Source of the DNA: an uncultured Clostridia bacterium
GTDB taxonomy: Bacteria > Bacillota > Clostridia > UBA1381
DNA length: 64,000 nucleotides
Direction: 5' to 3'
NCBI GenBank assembly: GCA_934462715.1
Contig: CAKSIJ010000005.1
Location: 1-64,000, forward strand
The translations under genes were made by a program, and so were the position numbers. Of this stretch, positions 8,570-17,026 are shown in pieces. A model generated the notes under the pieces. That model saw only the letters and a list, made by a program, of their open reading frames with translations, was not told the origin of the DNA and ran no database searches. Numbering within the stretch: the first letter of the stretch is position 1; each line of letters opens with the position of its first letter.

Positions 8570-9393
8570 TATTTCTTTTTTCTTTTCTTCTCTTTAATCT
8601 CTTTTTTTGTCTGTTCAATTTCCTCTTCTGTTTTCATCTGAGGAATAAAACTTCCGGCAAATCTGCTTCTTCCCTTGATATAAAACACACCGACTATCGA
8701 AAAGCAGACAGCGCCTATACAGTTTACTATCAAATCCTCCATTGTGTCCATTATGCCTATATCAAGGTATCCTCCGTCAATAACAACCTGCTGTGGAACT
8801 CCGTTGACCGTACCGTCTATTACGGTTTTTGCAATGTTCTTAACTACGGTAGCGGTGTTTGAAAATCCTCCGGTAATATCTGTAGACGATACAACCTTAA
8901 CAATTGTGTCCTTTTGCATATCGGTGAAAGTATAAAAGTCCATGCCAAACTCGAAAAATTCCCACAGAACGCCGATTGTCATCGAGAAGCAGAACGCAAC
9001 AAACGCCACAAAAACAGGCGACATATTAAAATGCAGCTTGGGGTGTTGATTCAATATATCAATCATTGCAAAGCCTATCGCAGCCATTATAAAGCCGTTA
9101 AGTGTATGCAGCATAGTGTCCCAATGAGGAAAGCGCTGATAAAAACCATTGATTTCTCCGAGTATTTCCGCTGCAAAAATGAACAGTATTATAATGATTT
9201 CAAGCACGGTCGGCAGTTTTATATTCAGCTTTCTGTCCGCTATTGTCGGAATCATAAACAATATGAGTGTAAGTATGCACAAGAAGAAATTATCATAATT
9301 TTTCTGCACAATGTTCAAAACCATTACCCCTATAACTAAAAGCCGCATTACAAAATACAGTATCAGTTTTCCGCTTATTTTTTTATTTTTCAT
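8569..9393 (-). CDS. Multi-pass membrane protein (DUF2238/YjdF-like)
   Basis: 274 aa with about six hydrophobic spans (roughly residues 9-29, 33-50, 61-79, 95-113, 127-148 and 220-245). Conserved polar signatures lie between spans: FPHWDTMLHTLNGF and WEFFEFGMDF. This resembles the YjdF/DUF2238 membrane family, whose role is not established. A very basic tail (KKRKKK) ends at a stop that coincides with the end of the IS256 remnant, so the original C-terminus may have been cut. GGAGGAATAA precedes the ATG. It follows metY by 16 bp on the same strand, so the two are probably one transcript. Confidence 0.6.
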   Translation of the reverse strand: MKNKKISGKLILYFVMRLLVIGVMVLNIVQKNYDNFFLCILTLILFMIPTIADRKLNIKLPTVLEIIIILFIFAAEILGEINGFYQRFPHWDTMLHTLNGFIMAAIGFAMIDILNQHPKLHFNMSPVFVAFVAFCFSMTIGVLWEFFEFGMDFYTFTDMQKDTIVKVVSSTDITGGFSNTATVVKNIAKTVIDGTVNGVPQQVVIDGGYLDIGIMDTMEDLIVNCIGAVCFSIVGVFYIKGRSRFAGSFIPQMKTEEEIEQTKKEIKEKKRKKK

Positions 9394-9409
9394 TTATTCC
9401 TCCGTTCGT

Positions 9410-10684
9410 TCATTTACACGCTTTATCAAGAGCCTGCTTTATGTCCTCGATAAGGTCATCGGCATTCTCTATTCCCACGCTGAATCTGATAAGATCCTCG
9501 CCGATACCGCACTCTTTCAGTTCTTCATCGGTCATTTGACGGTGAGTAGTGCTTGCCGGATGAAGTGCACAGGTTCTTGCGTCGGCAACGTGAGTAACAA
9601 TTGCGGCAACTCTCAGATTATCCATAAATTCGATGGCTGCTTTTCTTCCGCCCTTAACTCCGAAGCTGATAACTCCGCTCGAACCGTTCGGGAGATATTT
9701 TTTTGCAAGCTCATGATTTTTATTGCTTTCAAGTCCCGGATAATTTACCCATGACACTCTTTCGTCACTTTCAAGATATTCCGCGATTTTCTTCGCATTA
9801 TCGCTGTGTGCCCTCATTCTCAGATGAAGCGTTTCAAGACCGAGATTCAATAAAAATGCATTCTGAGGTGCGGGAGCCGCTCCCATATCTCTCATAAGCT
9901 GAACTCTTGCCTTTGTGATATATGCCGCATTACCGAAGTTTTTGCTGTAAATCACACCATGATATGATTCGTCAGGCTCTGTAAATTCCGGGAATTTACC
10001 GCTTGCAGCCCAGTCAAAATTACCGCTGTCAACAATCACACCGCCCAGAGCGCAGGCATGACCGTCCATATATTTTGAGGTTGAATGAACAACAATATCC
10101 GCACCAAATTCAATCGGTCTGCAAAGTATCGGTGTTGCAAACGTATTGTCTACAATCAAAGGAATTTTATGCGAATGTGCAAGCTTTGCAAACTTTTCTA
10201 TGTCAAGAACCGATAATGCCGGGTTTGATATGGTTTCTCCCATAATCGCCTTTGTATTATCTTTTATTTCTTTATCAATTTCCTCATATGGCAAATCGGG
10301 ATTTACGAAGGTTACTTCAATGCCGTATTTTTTCAGCGTAACGCCAAGCAGATTAAATGTTCCGCCGTATACCATAGATGAACAAAGAACGTGATCGCCC
10401 TCCGAGCATATATTCAAAACAGCCATCATGCTTGCGGCTTGTCCGGACGATGTCATCATAGCTCCGATTCCGCCCTCAAGATCGGCAATCTTCGCTTCAA
10501 CGCAGCCTACTGTAGGATTTCCCAGTCTTGTGTAAAAATATCCGCTGTCCTCAAGATCGAAAAGCCTGCCCATGCTGTCGCAGTTATCATACTTGAATGT
10601 AGTGCTTTGATAAATAGGCAAAACCCTCGCTTCTCCGTTTTTGGGACTGTATCCCGATTGAATACACTTTGTTTCAATTCTCAT
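9410..10684 (-). CDS. metY: O-acetylhomoserine sulfhydrylase (PLP-dependent, Cys/Met metabolism)
   Basis: 424 aa, the usual length for MetY. It makes homocysteine from O-acetyl-L-homoserine and sulfide. The PLP-binding lysine lies in VVHSTSKYMDGH, the substrate-loop tyrosine region in FYTRLGNPTVG and the phosphate-binding glycines in MMTSSGQAASM. The insertion FDWAASGKFPEFTEPDESYH is typical of O-acetylhomoserine sulfhydrylases and argues against cystathionine or methionine gamma-lyase. GGAGGATC precedes the ATG. It is a housekeeping gene, on the opposite strand to the neighbouring carbohydrate genes, and seems to be an island between mobile-element scars. No S-box riboswitch is seen upstream. 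Confidence 0.9.
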   Translation of the reverse strand: MRIETKCIQSGYSPKNGEARVLPIYQSTTFKYDNCDSMGRLFDLEDSGYFYTRLGNPTVGCVEAKIADLEGGIGAMMTSSGQAASMMAVLNICSEGDHVLCSSMVYGGTFNLLGVTLKKYGIEVTFVNPDLPYEEIDKEIKDNTKAIMGETISNPALSVLDIEKFAKLAHSHKIPLIVDNTFATPILCRPIEFGADIVVHSTSKYMDGHACALGGVIVDSGNFDWAASGKFPEFTEPDESYHGVIYSKNFGNAAYITKARVQLMRDMGAAPAPQNAFLLNLGLETLHLRMRAHSDNAKKIAEYLESDERVSWVNYPGLESNKNHELAKKYLPNGSSGVISFGVKGGRKAAIEFMDNLRVAAIVTHVADARTCALHPASTTHRQMTDEELKECGIGEDLIRFSVGIENADDLIEDIKQALDKACK

Positions 10685-10725
10685 AATGATCCTCCATTCC
10701 GCTATAAAAGACTATTTTAACTATT

Positions 10726-10754
10726 ATTTTATATTCTATTTTATTGTTTGTCAA
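10726..10754 (-). promoter_or_regulatory. Sigma-A promoter for metY
   Basis: On the minus strand a consensus TTGACA (10754-10749) and TAAAAT (10731-10726) are separated by 17 bp, about 40 bp upstream of the metY start. Spacing and match are near ideal. Confidence 0.7.
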
Positions 10755-10942
10755 GTCATTATAAAAATTTCTGTGTATTTTGTAAAATTCAGTCAATTAT
10801 CATGGTTGTTTCTCTATGCGAAATTAATTCGGCTCTATAATAAATGTTGGAGTATAGAAAAAAATTCACAAAAAAAGCGAGCATATTCGCTCCAAATCCT
10901 GTATAATGGAATTAAGAACTAAACCTACAGAAGGAATTAAAT

Positions 10943-11095
10943 ATGCTCGACTTAAATTATACACAATATATATTAAATTTACAAGAGGTAATTGTAAAAA
11001 AAGTTATAACTACCAAAGAATCTACCGTTATTGATATTAAAATGCCACAAAAGACACATACTGCCCTATTTATGCTAAGGAGAATGTTAAAATAA
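10943..11095 (+). pseudogene. ISL3-family transposase N-terminal fragment
   Basis: An ATG with AGAAGGAAT upstream opens MLDLNYTQYILNLQEVIVKK, followed by VITTKESTVIDIKMPQKTHT. This is the N-terminal signature of ISL3-type transposases, which normally continues into a CPxCG zinc finger. Here the similarity breaks off exactly at that HTC position and the frame ends after 50 codons. The upstream sequence around 10875-10910 (GCGAGCATATTCGCTCC) may be the left terminal region of the element. Confidence 0.6.
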
Positions 11096-11190
11096 TGTAT
11101 GCGTCTTATCATGAACCGGGCGGGAATGATGTTGCTATAGAGCTTGTGGAGAAGATTTTGAAATTGCCTACAGATCGCCGGTTTCAATAA
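11095..11190 (+). pseudogene. Short unrecognised frame after the ISL3 fragment
   Basis: A 31-codon frame (MYASYHEPGGNDVAIELVEK then ILKLPTDRRFQ) overlaps the preceding stop as TAATG. I do not recognise it. Its size and position between two mobile-element pieces suggest an internal fragment of a lost gene rather than a peptide gene. Confidence 0.25.
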
Positions 11191-11191
11191 G

Positions 11192-11437
11192 GTGAGCCGA
11201 TTCCTAAAATGTTCCGACAGAATATACATCATCAACTATTTTGAACGACTTGACTTTTCCTTCATAAGTTTTCTTAAGGAAAGATTTTTGGATACTCTAA
11301 AGGAAGTGCTTCAGTTAGAGGCTGTCATTGAAAAAACAAGGGAATACACGCTTGAACAGATATGGTCCGGCAATATGGACGAGCAGGACGGCAATATAGA
11401 AAAGCAAATCCGATTCGATGAAGAAACAGAAGTGTAA
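11192..11437 (+). CDS. Hypothetical protein, probably from a mobile element
   Basis: 81 aa from a GTG start with AATAAGG upstream. It has hydrophobic-aromatic N-terminal segments (IYIINYFERLDFSFISFLK) and an acidic, helical C-terminal half (TLEQIWSGNMDEQDGN). I recognise no family. It lies between an ISL3 fragment and an integrase fragment and ends just before a small terminator-like hairpin. It is most likely cargo or debris of an integrated element, and whether it is expressed is uncertain. Confidence 0.35.
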   Translation: MSRFLKCSDRIYIINYFERLDFSFISFLKERFLDTLKEVLQLEAVIEKTREYTLEQIWSGNMDEQDGNIEKQIRFDEETEV

Positions 11438-11462
11438 CCTTGTGTTACAGGCTTTTTCTTTA
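11433..11462 (+). terminator. Weak intrinsic terminator
   Basis: TGTAAC at 11433-11438 pairs with GTTACA at 11444-11449 and is followed by GGCTTTTTCTTT. The stem is only 6 bp, so termination may be partial. It follows the stop of the hypothetical gene directly. Confidence 0.45.
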
Positions 11463-11724
11463 CCTCTTTCCAACGCTTTTTTCTAACACGACTATATTAA
11501 ACGTCAATAACCCTTGCCAAAGTCTGTATGTTCTCAACCTTTGCAGTGTTGTTTTTTTGTGTATATAAATCCGCTCTGTAGTGCTTGTTTGTCCATGTCT
11601 CAGCTGTGTTGTTACGTCTTGTAATGGTGTACCGTTTTCAAACAATATACTTGCTACTGCATGGCGATAGTCGTGTATTCTGCAATGCGGTAAACCTATT
11701 TGTTCGGTTAGCTTTTTTACTATA
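11460..11724 (-). pseudogene. Tyrosine recombinase (integrase) C-terminal fragment
   Basis: The minus strand encodes VKKLTEQIGLPHCRIHDYRH, then AVASILFENGTPLQDVTTQL and RHGQTSTTERIYIHKK. These carry the HxxR motif (HDYRH), the usual L-GH equivalent (LRHG) and the catalytic tyrosine (RIYIH) of phage-type integrases. The N-terminal DNA-binding and core domains are missing. The piece implies that an integrative element once ended here. Confidence 0.65.
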
Positions 11725-11953
11725 GAAATACAGCAAGTAAGAAAAAAACTGTCTATTTATTAAAAAAAATGTTTATATGTCCTAAAAAAAATCATCAAAT
11801 AATGATATAATAGCAATATCAGCTTTGTAAAAATCGGCATGAAAATATTGTCATAAGTTTTTGCGGAATATTGATTGATAAGCCGCACTATTTGTGATAA
11901 AATACAGTGAGGGCTATTGAGAGAATGAGGGAACAGGAGAGGAATGATAAACC

Positions 11954-13183
11954 ATGTACCATATAGCGGTTGTTGATGACGAATTGAGTACAAGAGATTT
12001 TTTGAAAAGGTATATCAACAATAACAGAAGCGATTTTGTGGTTGATATGACCTTTACAAACGGAAATGATATAATAGAATACATCAAAGATAATCAAACA
12101 GATGTAATAATATCCGACATCAGAATGCCGAAATGCGACGGGCTTCAGCTTAGTGAATACATACATAATAATTACCCCAAAATAAAGGTTATTTTAATGA
12201 GTGCATATGAAGAATTTGAGTATGCACACAAGGCGATAACTTTTAACGTGTTTTATTACTTGCTGAAAGTAATAGACGTTGACGAGCTGGGAGAGGTGCT
12301 TGATAAGCTGAGAATGTTGTTGGATGAGGAAACTAACAATGAAAAGGAAGAAATTAATAAGATATATCTGCAAAGAGAAAAGATTTTTTGCGATTGCCTT
12401 TTAAATTGCGATATAAAATCAAAGGAAAAGCAATTAAAGGGTGCGGGGATAAATCTGGCACCGGAGAAAATTGTTTTTGAAGTTTATGAAATATTTGTCA
12501 GTGATATGGAGGAATTTTTGGAAAATCAGTGGCAGTACGGAAAAGAAAAATTTTTAATTTCCATAGTACAGCTGATAGATATGGTGTTTGACGAGGTATA
12601 CGTTTTATATCACAACTGTTCGGGCACAAAGATAACCGCAGTCGTAGCGGTAAATGCCGAAACTATGTTGGATTCTCAGAGAATAACAAGGGAGTGGAAA
12701 AATAAAATCAGCTTATTCTTAAAAAAGGCTGTTGATATTAAATTTATACTGCGTGACAAATGTGAAGAATTTTTCCAAAACGATATTGAAAAGGTTTTTG
12801 ACGGCAGCTCGAAGTTGAAGGACGAGGTTGAAGAAGATAACAGAATTGACGATATGACCATAGAAAATGAAAATGTCGAAAGAGCGGTTGAGTATATAAA
12901 AGAAAACTACATGAATGACATAAGCAGAGATGATGTTGCCGAGGCAATATATCTGAACAAGGTATATCTGAGCAGTCTTTTTAAAAGTCATATGGGAATG
13001 ACCATAAACAATTTTATCCTTAAGCTACGCATGGAAAAAGCAATAAAACTGCTTTCGCAGGGTGAAAAGATAAGCGGCATATACGAAAAGGTGGGTTATA
13101 ATTCTCAAAGACATTTTTCAAGAACCTTCCGTGCATATATGGGGTACAGTCTGAGCGAGTATAAACAAAAATTTATAAATTAG
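11954..13183 (+). CDS. YesN-like response regulator with AraC DNA-binding domain
   Basis: 409 aa. Residues 1-125 form a CheY-like receiver: acidic pair D8/D9, phospho-acceptor D55 in SDIRMP, and the conserved Lys in YYLLK. A middle region of about 170 residues is followed by an AraC-type double helix-turn-helix at about 305-405 (ISRDDVAEAIYLNKVYLSSL then GYNSQRHFSRTFR). Such regulators pair with YesM-type kinases and activate adjacent sugar ABC transporter genes in Firmicutes. The kinase gene begins 16 bp downstream. An AGGAGAGG sits upstream of the ATG. TATAAT at 11806-11811 could be the -10 element, but the -35 is poor. Confidence 0.88.
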   Translation: MYHIAVVDDELSTRDFLKRYINNNRSDFVVDMTFTNGNDIIEYIKDNQTDVIISDIRMPKCDGLQLSEYIHNNYPKIKVILMSAYEEFEYAHKAITFNVFYYLLKVIDVDELGEVLDKLRMLLDEETNNEKEEINKIYLQREKIFCDCLLNCDIKSKEKQLKGAGINLAPEKIVFEVYEIFVSDMEEFLENQWQYGKEKFLISIVQLIDMVFDEVYVLYHNCSGTKITAVVAVNAETMLDSQRITREWKNKISLFLKKAVDIKFILRDKCEEFFQNDIEKVFDGSSKLKDEVEEDNRIDDMTIENENVERAVEYIKENYMNDISRDDVAEAIYLNKVYLSSLFKSHMGMTINNFILKLRMEKAIKLLSQGEKISGIYEKVGYNSQRHFSRTFRAYMGYSLSEYKQKFIN

Positions 13184-13199
13184 AACGGGGAGCTGCGTC

Positions 13200-14939
13200 A
13201 TGAAAAACAGCATATCGGGATTTTTCGGTAAATACAGATTCAATTCGGTACTATTTAAATATTTCATTCAGATGTTTGCAATAATGACCGTAATTTTTTC
13301 GATAATAATTTGTTCTGCATATAATATCATATTGAATATGTTTTTCAACGATATGTACGCCGATAACAACAATGACTTGAAAAGGCAGAAAAGCTTGTCG
13401 GAGGCAACCTTCAGGGATATAGAATACATAGCTTCCAATACCATAGTGAACAGTTATGTGGATATGTTCTTCAAGTTTGGCAGCAGTAAGTTGTATATCG
13501 GAGATGATATTGACCGCGAGATTGCAAATTTGATAGTATCGTATAAAAGCATATCGAGATATATACATTCGATATATGTTTATTCCGAGGCAAACAAAGA
13601 GGTATGCAATGAAGTCGGAAAATTCAAAATCGATAATTTTTACGATACGGAATGGCTGAAAGAATACGAGAGCGGAAACAATGAGGTGTCTATATATCCG
13701 CGGAAAATATCCGGATCTTATCCCCATGTTTTGACAATGATACGGAGAAACGACAGTATCGGTGCGGTTGTAATAAATATCGACATGGAAAAATTCAGGA
13801 GGATTATTAAAAATTCCAACGAATCCGAAATCGGCGATTTTTATATAATTTCAAACGATGATAAAATAATATATTCTTATGATCAGGAGCTTTTTTTAAC
13901 CAACGCACAAGATACTCTCGGAGAGAAGTATCATGATGAAAACATTCTGAAATCCGAAAGCAAAAAAAGAGCAAAGTTTTCAGTTATAAGCAATTCAACA
14001 GACTCGGAGTATTATGACTGGAAGTATTATGTGATTACCGAATGGGACAAATTCTATGACAGATACGAAGCAATTGTAAGAGCGATGGTAATGGTGTGCG
14101 TACTCATGTTGATTTTGAGTCTGATTATATCTGTAAGTGTTGCTTCGGCGTCATTCAGACCGATTTTGGATATTATAGATGTGATAGACTACGGAAAGGT
14201 TAAGCACCCAAACGAGAAAAAGGACAATGAGATAAAATACATATCAAATAAGATACTCGGAATTTTAAACAGCAATAAAATGCTTAAAGAGGAATTAAAC
14301 AATGAGCTTGAGGAGTCGCAAAGATACCAGGCTTTGGCATTGCAGATGCAGATAAATCCGCACTTTTTGAACAATACATTGAGCAGCATATATTATGACC
14401 TGCTGGAGACTTACGGCAGTGACAACAAGATTTCAAAAAGAGTTATGATACTGTCAAGAATCATCCGCTATTCGTGTGATGTTGAAAACATATTCATTAA
14501 AATGAGTGAAGAAATTAAGTGTGTTGAGTATTACGTTCGGCTCATGCAATTGAGATACGGCAATTTTAAGTATGAGTGCATTGTTCCGGAAAACCTTAAA
14601 GATACCGAAATAATAAGGTTTTCAATCCAGCCGCTGATAGAAAATTCCATATATCACGGCATAAACGAAATGGGAGAGAACGGCGCTATAAGAGTTGAAG
14701 TATCGGAAAATGACGCCAATCTTTCGGTAAGCGTCCGGGATAACGGAAATGGAATGGATGAGTGTAAAGTGAGAGAGCTTTACGAAAAATGCCGCAACGA
14801 GGATATACAAAAACGCAGTATCGGGATTAAAAATGTATATAGGCGAATCAAGCTTTTGTACGGAAATGATGCGCAGATGCAAATCGAGAGTGACGGAAAA
14901 ACGTATACGCAAATAACTCTCCTGCTGCCGAAAAAATAA
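13200..14939 (+). CDS. YesM-like sensor histidine kinase
   Basis: 579 aa. A first membrane span (about residues 22-48) is followed by an extracellular sensor of about 250 residues and a second span (about 298-322, VMVCVLMLILSLIISVSVA). The cytoplasmic part has the His_kinase-family phospho-acceptor motif LQMQINPHFLNNTLSSIYY and an HATPase domain with NSIYHGINE and DNGNGMDE. This domain order is that of YesM/LytS-like kinases. It should detect a sugar, or a loaded binding protein, outside the cell and phosphorylate the regulator encoded just upstream. A strong terminator follows, so the two genes form their own transcription unit. Confidence 0.88.
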   Translation: MKNSISGFFGKYRFNSVLFKYFIQMFAIMTVIFSIIICSAYNIILNMFFNDMYADNNNDLKRQKSLSEATFRDIEYIASNTIVNSYVDMFFKFGSSKLYIGDDIDREIANLIVSYKSISRYIHSIYVYSEANKEVCNEVGKFKIDNFYDTEWLKEYESGNNEVSIYPRKISGSYPHVLTMIRRNDSIGAVVINIDMEKFRRIIKNSNESEIGDFYIISNDDKIIYSYDQELFLTNAQDTLGEKYHDENILKSESKKRAKFSVISNSTDSEYYDWKYYVITEWDKFYDRYEAIVRAMVMVCVLMLILSLIISVSVASASFRPILDIIDVIDYGKVKHPNEKKDNEIKYISNKILGILNSNKMLKEELNNELEESQRYQALALQMQINPHFLNNTLSSIYYDLLETYGSDNKISKRVMILSRIIRYSCDVENIFIKMSEEIKCVEYYVRLMQLRYGNFKYECIVPENLKDTEIIRFSIQPLIENSIYHGINEMGENGAIRVEVSENDANLSVSVRDNGNGMDECKVRELYEKCRNEDIQKRSIGIKNVYRRIKLLYGNDAQMQIESDGKTYTQITLLLPKK

Positions 14940-14954
14940 TCTCAAAAATCATGG

Positions 14955-14990
14955 GGAACTGTCATAGGCTTTGGCAGTTCCTTTTTATTT
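14955..14990 (+). terminator. Intrinsic terminator after the two-component genes
   Basis: GGAACTG at 14955-14961 pairs with CAGTTCC at 14975-14981, followed directly by TTTTTATTT. Stem, loop and T-run are all present, 15 nt after the kinase stop codon. Confidence 0.85.
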
Positions 14991-15015
14991 GTCCATACAA
15001 CCTTTCTAATTGTCA

Positions 15016-15045
15016 TTGAAAAATATGCGGTATTTTTGGTACAAT
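15016..15045 (+). promoter_or_regulatory. Promoter for the ABC transporter operon
   Basis: TTGAAA at 15016-15021 and TACAAT at 15040-15045 are separated by 18 bp, between the terminator and the first permease. The -10 context TTTTTGGTACAAT resembles TTTTTAATGGTACAAT near 43725, so both may be read by the same regulated promoter class. A binding site for the YesN-like regulator would be expected just upstream but cannot be defined from one copy. Confidence 0.55.
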
Positions 15046-15111
15046 TATATCAAGATGATGGCAAAAATATAGTTATTTTTAACATCTGCACAAAGAATTG
15101 GAGTGATTAAA

Positions 15112-16065
15112 TTGAACAGCAGGACTGTGAAAGCAAAAACAAAAAAGCCGGCAAAAAAGAAAGCCGGCAACAGAATCGATAATCTGCAAAGAATGATTAT
15201 GTTTCTGCCCGGACTGATACTTGTTATAGTATTCGCATATCTGCCGATGATCGGTGTGGTAATAGCATTTAAGAAGTACAATCCGAATCTCGGAATTTTT
15301 GGAAGCAAATGGGTTGGACTTGATAATTTCAGCTTTTTTATAAAGTCAAGCGATTTTATAAGGATATTCAGAAATACGATACTCTATTCGTTTGACTTTA
15401 TGATTGTAACGACAATTGCAAATGTGTTTCTTGCCATATTGTTTTATAACGTAACAAGCAGAAAGGCTTTGAAATACTATCAGACAACGGCGATTTTTCC
15501 GTCGTTTATGTCAACCGTATTGGTTTCCTACATAGTTTATGCATTTTTGAATCCGACATCTGGGTTCGTCAACAGATTGATTGAGTTTTTCGGGGGAACC
15601 GGAGTTGACTGGTATGCAGAAGGCAAGGCATGGCCTTTTATACTCAATATAGTGAAGATATGGAACGGAATCGGAGTCGGAAGTCTATATTATTACGCGG
15701 CTATGCTCGGAATCGACGAATCCTTGTTTGAAGCAGCGAGAATTGACGGCGCAAACAAAGCACAGGAGGTAAGATATATAATCATTCCGGAAATTACGGG
15801 ATTGATATGTATCTTCCTTATACTTGGTGCAGGCGGCTTGATGCACGGTGATTTCGGACTTCATTATCAGGTTACAAGAAACCAGGGTGTTTTGTACCCT
15901 ACGACCGACATAATACAAACCTATGTGTTTAGGGCAACGCAGACAGGCTCAAGTATGGGACGTACTGCCGCAATAGGCTTGTTCAGCTCGGTATGCGGTA
16001 CGGTGCTTGTGGTTGTGACAAATCTTATTGTAAGACGAATTGACCCTGAAAAGAGTTTATTTTGA
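15112..16065 (+). CDS. ABC sugar transporter permease, LplB/YtcP-type subunit 1
   Basis: About 317 aa from a TTG at 15112. A GTG at 15103 overlaps the GGAG ribosome binding site, which instead fits the TTG with 8-nt spacing. A very basic N-terminus (KAKTKKPAKKKAG) is followed by six membrane spans. The binding-protein-dependent permease EAA motif reads EAARIDGANKAQEVRYIIIP. This is the LplB-type membrane subunit of oligosaccharide importers. It partners with the next permease and the lipoprotein at 17027. No ATPase gene is in the window; such systems usually share a remote MsmX-like ATPase. Confidence 0.88.
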   Translation: MNSRTVKAKTKKPAKKKAGNRIDNLQRMIMFLPGLILVIVFAYLPMIGVVIAFKKYNPNLGIFGSKWVGLDNFSFFIKSSDFIRIFRNTILYSFDFMIVTTIANVFLAILFYNVTSRKALKYYQTTAIFPSFMSTVLVSYIVYAFLNPTSGFVNRLIEFFGGTGVDWYAEGKAWPFILNIVKIWNGIGVGSLYYYAAMLGIDESLFEAARIDGANKAQEVRYIIIPEITGLICIFLILGAGGLMHGDFGLHYQVTRNQGVLYPTTDIIQTYVFRATQTGSSMGRTAAIGLFSSVCGTVLVVVTNLIVRRIDPEKSLF

Positions 16066-16088
16066 TTTTGGAAAGGGGGTTTTATTCA

Positions 16089-16970
16089 ATGAAAAAAAGA
16101 ATAGGCGGAAAAATAGCTTTAAATTTGTTTTTGTTTTTAGGCAGTCTGACATTTATAATACCTTTGGTAATGATGTGTTCTATATCACTGTCGGCTGAAA
16201 ATGCAATAACCGAATATGGATATACCGTACTTCCAAAGGTGTTTTCAACAGCGGCATACAAATCTGTTTTTGCGAATCCGCATCAGATAATACAGGCATA
16301 TAAGGTTACGATAGCATTTTCCGTATTGGGAACGGCTTTATCGATGCTAATACAAAGCATGATGGCATATTCTCTGTCAAAAAGCGATTTTACCGGCAGA
16401 AAATTTTTTACCGGTATGCTGCTTTTTACGATGCTGTTTAACGGAGGTCTTGTACCATCATATATATTGAATACACAATATCTGCATTTGGGAAATACCT
16501 TTTGGATATATATTTTCCCGACATTGGTTTCGGCATTTAATGTGTTCATGTTCAGAACAAATATAGCGGCATTGCCCGACGGGCTGCTGGAGGCGGCAAA
16601 GCTTGACGGCGCAAGCGAGTTTACAATATACTTCAAAATTGTTTTTCCGCTGATAATACCTATATTGGCGTCGCTCGGATTTTTGTCGCTGCTCGGAAGA
16701 TGGAACGACTGGAATACCGCACTTTTGTATATCCGCGACAGCGAATTGTATTCGCTTCAATATTTGCTTCAAAGAATACTCAATGAGGCAGATTACATAA
16801 AACAGATGCAAAAGGCAGGAACAACCTCAATGTTTGACGCAAAGAACATACCGGGAGAATCTCTCAGATACGCTATGGCTGTTGTGGCGGCAGGACCTAT
16901 GCTTGTGGTATTTCCGTTTTTCCAGAAATACCTCTCAAAGGGCTTGACGGTTGGATCGGTTAAAGGGTGA
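16089..16970 (+). CDS. ABC sugar transporter permease, YtcP/MalG-type subunit 2
   Basis: 293 aa from the ATG at 16089, which has AAAGGGGG upstream; a TTG at 16062 overlapping the previous gene is less likely. Six membrane spans are visible, with the EAA loop EAAKLDGASEFTIYFKIVFP and a conserved RWNDWNTALLYIRD. The C-terminus (QKYLSKGLTVGSVKG) is the classic end of this CarB/YtcP family. It forms the translocation pore with the first permease. A short palindrome follows before the binding-protein gene. Confidence 0.88.
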   Translation: MKKRIGGKIALNLFLFLGSLTFIIPLVMMCSISLSAENAITEYGYTVLPKVFSTAAYKSVFANPHQIIQAYKVTIAFSVLGTALSMLIQSMMAYSLSKSDFTGRKFFTGMLLFTMLFNGGLVPSYILNTQYLHLGNTFWIYIFPTLVSAFNVFMFRTNIAALPDGLLEAAKLDGASEFTIYFKIVFPLIIPILASLGFLSLLGRWNDWNTALLYIRDSELYSLQYLLQRILNEADYIKQMQKAGTTSMFDAKNIPGESLRYAMAVVAAGPMLVVFPFFQKYLSKGLTVGSVKG

Positions 16971-16971
16971 T

Positions 16972-16995
16972 TTAAAAGATAATTTTATCTTTTAA
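16972..16995 (+). other. Palindromic intergenic hairpin between permease and binding-protein genes
   Basis: TTAAAAGATAA at 16972-16982 pairs with TTATCTTTTAA at 16985-16995. The stem is AT-only. Such hairpins between permease and binding-protein genes often stabilise or uncouple the more abundant binding-protein message; that role is inferred here. Confidence 0.45.
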
Positions 16996-17026
16996 TTATA
17001 ATAAAGAGAAAGGATTGATTTAAAAA

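Noticed and set aside
10685..10942. Possible S-box/SAM riboswitch upstream of metY
   Set aside because: Only a plain consensus promoter is seen; there is no conserved S-box core or terminator.
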